From: a virus
Strand: one strand, 5' to 3'
Length of the DNA: 24,168 bases
Virus record (IMG/VR): IMGVR_UViG_3300032093_000823
Coordinates: 1 to 24,168 of that record
The notes beneath the pieces were generated by a model that had not been told where the DNA came from, did not search any database, and was given only the letters and a program-made list of their open reading frames with translations. Of this stretch, positions 21,509 to 24,168 are shown one piece after another. Position numbers and translations under genes: made by a program. The stretch's first letter is position 1. The number at the start of each line of letters is the position of its first letter.

Positions 21509-21747
21509 ATACCTTCTTCATATATTTGTAAAAGTTTATAAGGAGTAACTTCAGATGCTCCATATTTTTCAATTAAGCGATTCATAAAATCCCCTTCTTT
21601 TTTCTTTAAGGTATCAAGTTCATCAAATAGAGTATCTCTCTTTTTTGCTAAACTTTCAATACTCTTTTGCATTAAATCAATAGATGTTTCAATTTCTTTA
21701 TAACGATCTACAAATTCTTTAAGTTCAATTCTTTCTTCAGTATTCAT
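21505..21747 (-). CDS. Small coiled-coil protein, 80 aa
   Basis: The start is placed at 21747 (MNTEERIELKEF), giving 80 aa; a longer frame reaching 21819 would run far into the 779-aa gene and add an unlikely Arg/His/Leu-rich leader. The body is a continuous charged helix with heptad-like Leu/Ile spacing (about 8-58), rich in Glu and Lys, followed by a short C-terminal segment. No family is recognised. It starts 10 bases after the fibre-like gene and overlaps the spanin-like gene as ATGA. It could be a lysis accessory or a small structural chaperone. Confidence 0.6.
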   Translation of the reverse strand: MNTEERIELKEFVDRYKEIETSIDLMQKSIESLAKKRDTLFDELDTLKKKEGDFMNRLIEKYGASEVTPYKLLQIYEEGI

Positions 21748-21757
21748 GTTTTTTATT

Positions 21758-24097
21758 TTAATAAAGCTCAACCTGTGCCTCCATCTGTGCCTCAGTATTA
21801 GTTGCAGCAGTAGCACCAATAGTAGGACTAAGTAGATTTGTTATAACCCAACCGCGTTCAGTATTATAAGTAGTACTACCAACACTAGTCTGAAACACGG
21901 TTGTATAATTAGTACCCAGCCACATTAACTCAACAAAAAATTCTGCGGCTTTTTTCGGGGTAGCACCAATTGTTGAAGTTGTTATAGTTCCGATTTGTGC
22001 CGCCGCACCTTCTGCAAATTTATTTATGTAAATATTTATATTTCCAGTACTACCACTACTAGGCCAATCATATTGGGTACCACTCTCGTATATCCTAGTT
22101 GGACATGCTATAATGTGGAGTGCCAGTCTTTGACCATTATAAATACCATTAGGTATAAAAAGATCAAAGGCATCAGTTGAAACATCAATTGACGAATATG
22201 GGCCACCTTCCCATCCTATGTAAACGTCTACAAAGGAACTGTCCATTACAGATGCAGGTATGGTAAAACCGTAAAAAGCAGAATGACCAGCAGTAAGAGG
22301 ATTAACCTTTACTTGTTTTCTGGTGTATCTAAATCTATTACTAACCTCTGTCATATCTTCTCTGGCATGAAACTTAGTACCTGTGCTACCAGTTGTACTA
22401 TCTCTACCAACAACCTGTACCCCAAAATTAACCCCTTTACCGGACGAATCAGAATTAGTTACCTGGAATCCTATAAACCCGTTAACACCTGAAGTGTTGG
22501 TGATTTCAATAGAGGATGTCGTAACGTCAACTCTTTCTATCGCAGTACCTAATATATTCTTTCTAAATGTAGCCATTAAAGGCGCAACGACCGTGCCACC
22601 ATGCTGTCTACTTACAATAATTGGATATTGATTAGTTGCAATAGCATCCCCAGCGATGTGAATATGTCTATACGCTGTAGTAAAAGGAGAACCGTATGAC
22701 GTTGCACCCCACGCCAGGTTACCTTTAATTCTCACCGCACCATATAAACCAGATGAGGTAGAATTATCTACTCTTATTGAATTAGTAGAGGTTGAAGGTT
22801 CTAGGTATATATTACCTGAATTACTCGTATTAACCGTAATATCACCGCCTGGTGAAATTAAATTAATTGCAGTCCCTCCCATATTAAGAACAAGACCTGC
22901 ACTAATTGTAATATTTTGTAATGTTGTAGATATATCAATTGGTCCAATACCACTCTGCAATAAAATACCGCTAGAATCAACTCTAATTCTATTATTTGAG
23001 GTAGACGCCATCAAAACAGTATTACCCCAATGTGTAATGTTATTGGCTTCATTTAATATTGTACCGGTCTTAGTAGTAGTTGTGGTAGGTATTGTAATAT
23101 TACCACCAATTTCAAACAGCGCAGATGCACTGCCAAAAGAAGTTGATACCGAGAATTTTGCAGGTATAGAAGGATTAGAAGTTCCTACCACAAACGAGAT
23201 ATCAGATACCTCAGATCCTAATCCGCTTGGTGTAGGGTCAACACCTGATAAGAAATTGATTTGTTTACCAGAATAAAACTGTTGCCCTCTCTTAAGTGTA
23301 TTAAGATTAAATCCAATAAGATCAGATAAAGATAGCGGGGACGTAGCTGCCTTAGGAACGGTAATATTCAATGAATCATCTATACCTAAAGAAATATCAG
23401 AAAGATTTGCAACTGTGCTCTGTTCAAATTTATCACCAGGAATTGCACCACCGCCCATAAATTTAATAGCGGCTGCACTTGAATCCTTTTGATGTACTAA
23501 TACTGAAAGTATGCTTGAGTCTAACGACTTGGTCATTACATCAGGTATAAGAAATGCCGAGGTAAAGCTTATACCACTTGGCGGTATCGCTGTTGTTGCA
23601 ACTCCACCAAGAATCGCAACCGATATACCTTCGTTAGTTACTTGATTTGCACCAGATGAAGTACCGCCTGGCATAGGAACTATATAGGCAACGTTTTGAT
23701 TATTTATAGAAGCAGCACCAGGATAACCACCGGCATAATTAAAACCAAAACTAGAACCAGAAGGCCCGGTAGGTCCGGCTAAATTAGTATTTGTTAATGT
23801 CCAAAGAGTTCCATTATATTGCCAAACATCACCATTAGATTGCAAGTAATAATCATCCTCTTCAACAGTAGGTATGATTAATGTATTTGGATCTGTTCCT
23901 GGTGCAACGACAGGATCATCATACCAAGTAGCACCGCGTAGCCCTCTCCCACCAACCGGACCAGTAGGTCCAGCAATACCTTGGGGGCCAACAGGACCAC
24001 CACCATTTAACAATAATTGATCAAAATTAAAATTGATCTTGTTTACTGCCTGTGAAATGGTATCTGATGCTATTAATTCTTGTATCGTGATCGCCAT
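21758..24097 (-). CDS. Fibre-like structural protein with short collagen segments, 779 aa
   Basis: Residues 1-30 (MAITIQELIASDTISQAVNK, then INFNFDQLLLNG) form the kind of helical attachment segment that opens many T4-like fibre proteins. Collagen-like Gly-X-Y follows at about 33-54 (GPVGPQGIAGPTGPVGGRG) and briefly at about 109-115 (GPTGPSG). These segments are Pro-rich, unlike the Thr/Gln-type collagen of the giant fibre. The long middle is Ser/Thr/Gly/Asn-rich with repeated beta strands, as in trimeric shafts. The final part (from about 580) has more aromatic residues and may be the receptor-facing head. It starts 8 bases after the preceding gene and precedes the 80-aa gene by 10 bases. 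A tail or baseplate fibre role is likely; a match to a specific T4 gene is not claimed. Confidence 0.7.
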   Translation of the reverse strand: MAITIQELIASDTISQAVNKINFNFDQLLLNGGGPVGPQGIAGPTGPVGGRGLRGATWYDDPVVAPGTDPNTLIIPTVEEDDYYLQSNGDVWQYNGTLWTLTNTNLAGPTGPSGSSFGFNYAGGYPGAASINNQNVAYIVPMPGGTSSGANQVTNEGISVAILGGVATTAIPPSGISFTSAFLIPDVMTKSLDSSILSVLVHQKDSSAAAIKFMGGGAIPGDKFEQSTVANLSDISLGIDDSLNITVPKAATSPLSLSDLIGFNLNTLKRGQQFYSGKQINFLSGVDPTPSGLGSEVSDISFVVGTSNPSIPAKFSVSTSFGSASALFEIGGNITIPTTTTTKTGTILNEANNITHWGNTVLMASTSNNRIRVDSSGILLQSGIGPIDISTTLQNITISAGLVLNMGGTAINLISPGGDITVNTSNSGNIYLEPSTSTNSIRVDNSTSSGLYGAVRIKGNLAWGATSYGSPFTTAYRHIHIAGDAIATNQYPIIVSRQHGGTVVAPLMATFRKNILGTAIERVDVTTSSIEITNTSGVNGFIGFQVTNSDSSGKGVNFGVQVVGRDSTTGSTGTKFHAREDMTEVSNRFRYTRKQVKVNPLTAGHSAFYGFTIPASVMDSSFVDVYIGWEGGPYSSIDVSTDAFDLFIPNGIYNGQRLALHIIACPTRIYESGTQYDWPSSGSTGNINIYINKFAEGAAAQIGTITTSTIGATPKKAAEFFVELMWLGTNYTTVFQTSVGSTTYNTERGWVITNLLSPTIGATAATNTEAQMEAQVELY

Positions 24098-24105
24098 TAT
24101 TCTTT

Positions 24106-24168
24106 TTATTTTTTAACTATTGTAACACTGAACCCGAAAGACTCAGAGAAACCAGTCCTTTTGTTATA
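24106..24168 (-). CDS. C-terminal end of an upstream gene, partial
   Basis: A minus-strand frame is open from the right edge to a TAA at 24106-24108, giving 20 residues that end GFSVTIVKK. It stops 8 bases before the start of the 779-aa gene, the same spacing as other gene junctions here, and alternates beta-type residues. Too short to name. Confidence 0.5.
   Translation of the reverse strand, partial: YNKRTGFSESFGFSVTIVKK

Noticed and set aside
21505-21819. A 104-aa version of the small coiled-coil gene starting at 21819.
   Set aside because: It would overlap the 779-aa gene by 62 bases and add a His/Arg-rich leader in the wrong frame; the ATG at 21747 fits the usual junction spacing.

Overview
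The window is a segment of a large, AT-rich, distantly T4-like tailed (contractile-tail) phage genome. Every supported gene reads on the minus strand, packed with gaps of a few bases or with overlapping stop and start codons. The T4-type assignment rests on a recognisable set: UvsW-like helicase, UvsY-like recombination mediator, zinc-finger/TOPRIM primase, gp32-like ssDNA-binding protein, GroES-like co-chaperonin, a tail-tube-like protein and several long fibre-type proteins. Most start codons lack a Shine-Dalgarno sequence and have A-rich contexts (AAATAAA, AACAAATG). This hints at a Bacteroidota host, but that is inference.

In transcription order (high to low coordinates): (a) 24168-17840 is structural. 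It holds the tail end of an unseen gene, a 779-aa fibre-like protein with short collagen stretches, an 80-aa coiled-coil protein, a membrane-anchored protein with spanin-like layout, two proteins of probable baseplate or tail role, and a tail-tube-like protein. (b) 17817-12114 is DNA metabolism and folding. It holds a small glycine-zipper protein, a RuvC-like resolvase (GTG start), a GroES-like protein, and a tightly coupled cassette of gp32-like SSB, primase, a 73-aa protein, UvsY-like and UvsW-like. A 172-base AT-rich leader before the gp32-like gene holds two copies of a 10-base repeat and may be an autoregulatory operator. (c) 12052-4811 holds a very acidic 412-aa protein, a 423-aa ligase/capping-type nucleotidyltransferase, a 943-aa protein with a second divergent ligase-like domain, a 448-aa protein with a GRFQPFTLGH nucleotidyltransferase domain, and a small DUF3008-like protein. 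(d) 4800-1 holds a 722-aa fibre-like protein, a 68-aa protein, and the N-terminal 788 codons of a giant collagen-like fibre that runs off the left edge.

The most interesting signal is a short recurring motif, roughly [I/L]-K-x-[F/Y]-x-x-[F/Y/W]-[L/I/V]-x-E. It occurs at the N-termini of at least five otherwise unrelated proteins (448, 423, 117 and 73 aa, degenerate in 412 aa) and inside or at the end of others. It resembles the capsid-targeting sequence of T4 internal proteins (IPIII begins MKTYQEFIAE, quoted from memory), which is cleaved after Glu by the prohead protease. I infer that this phage packages a set of proteins, including a nucleotidyltransferase and a polynucleotide-ligase-like enzyme, inside its capsid for delivery with the DNA. 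The 448-aa gene also contains a second in-frame copy of the motif behind its own Met, suggesting a nested gene or an old fusion.
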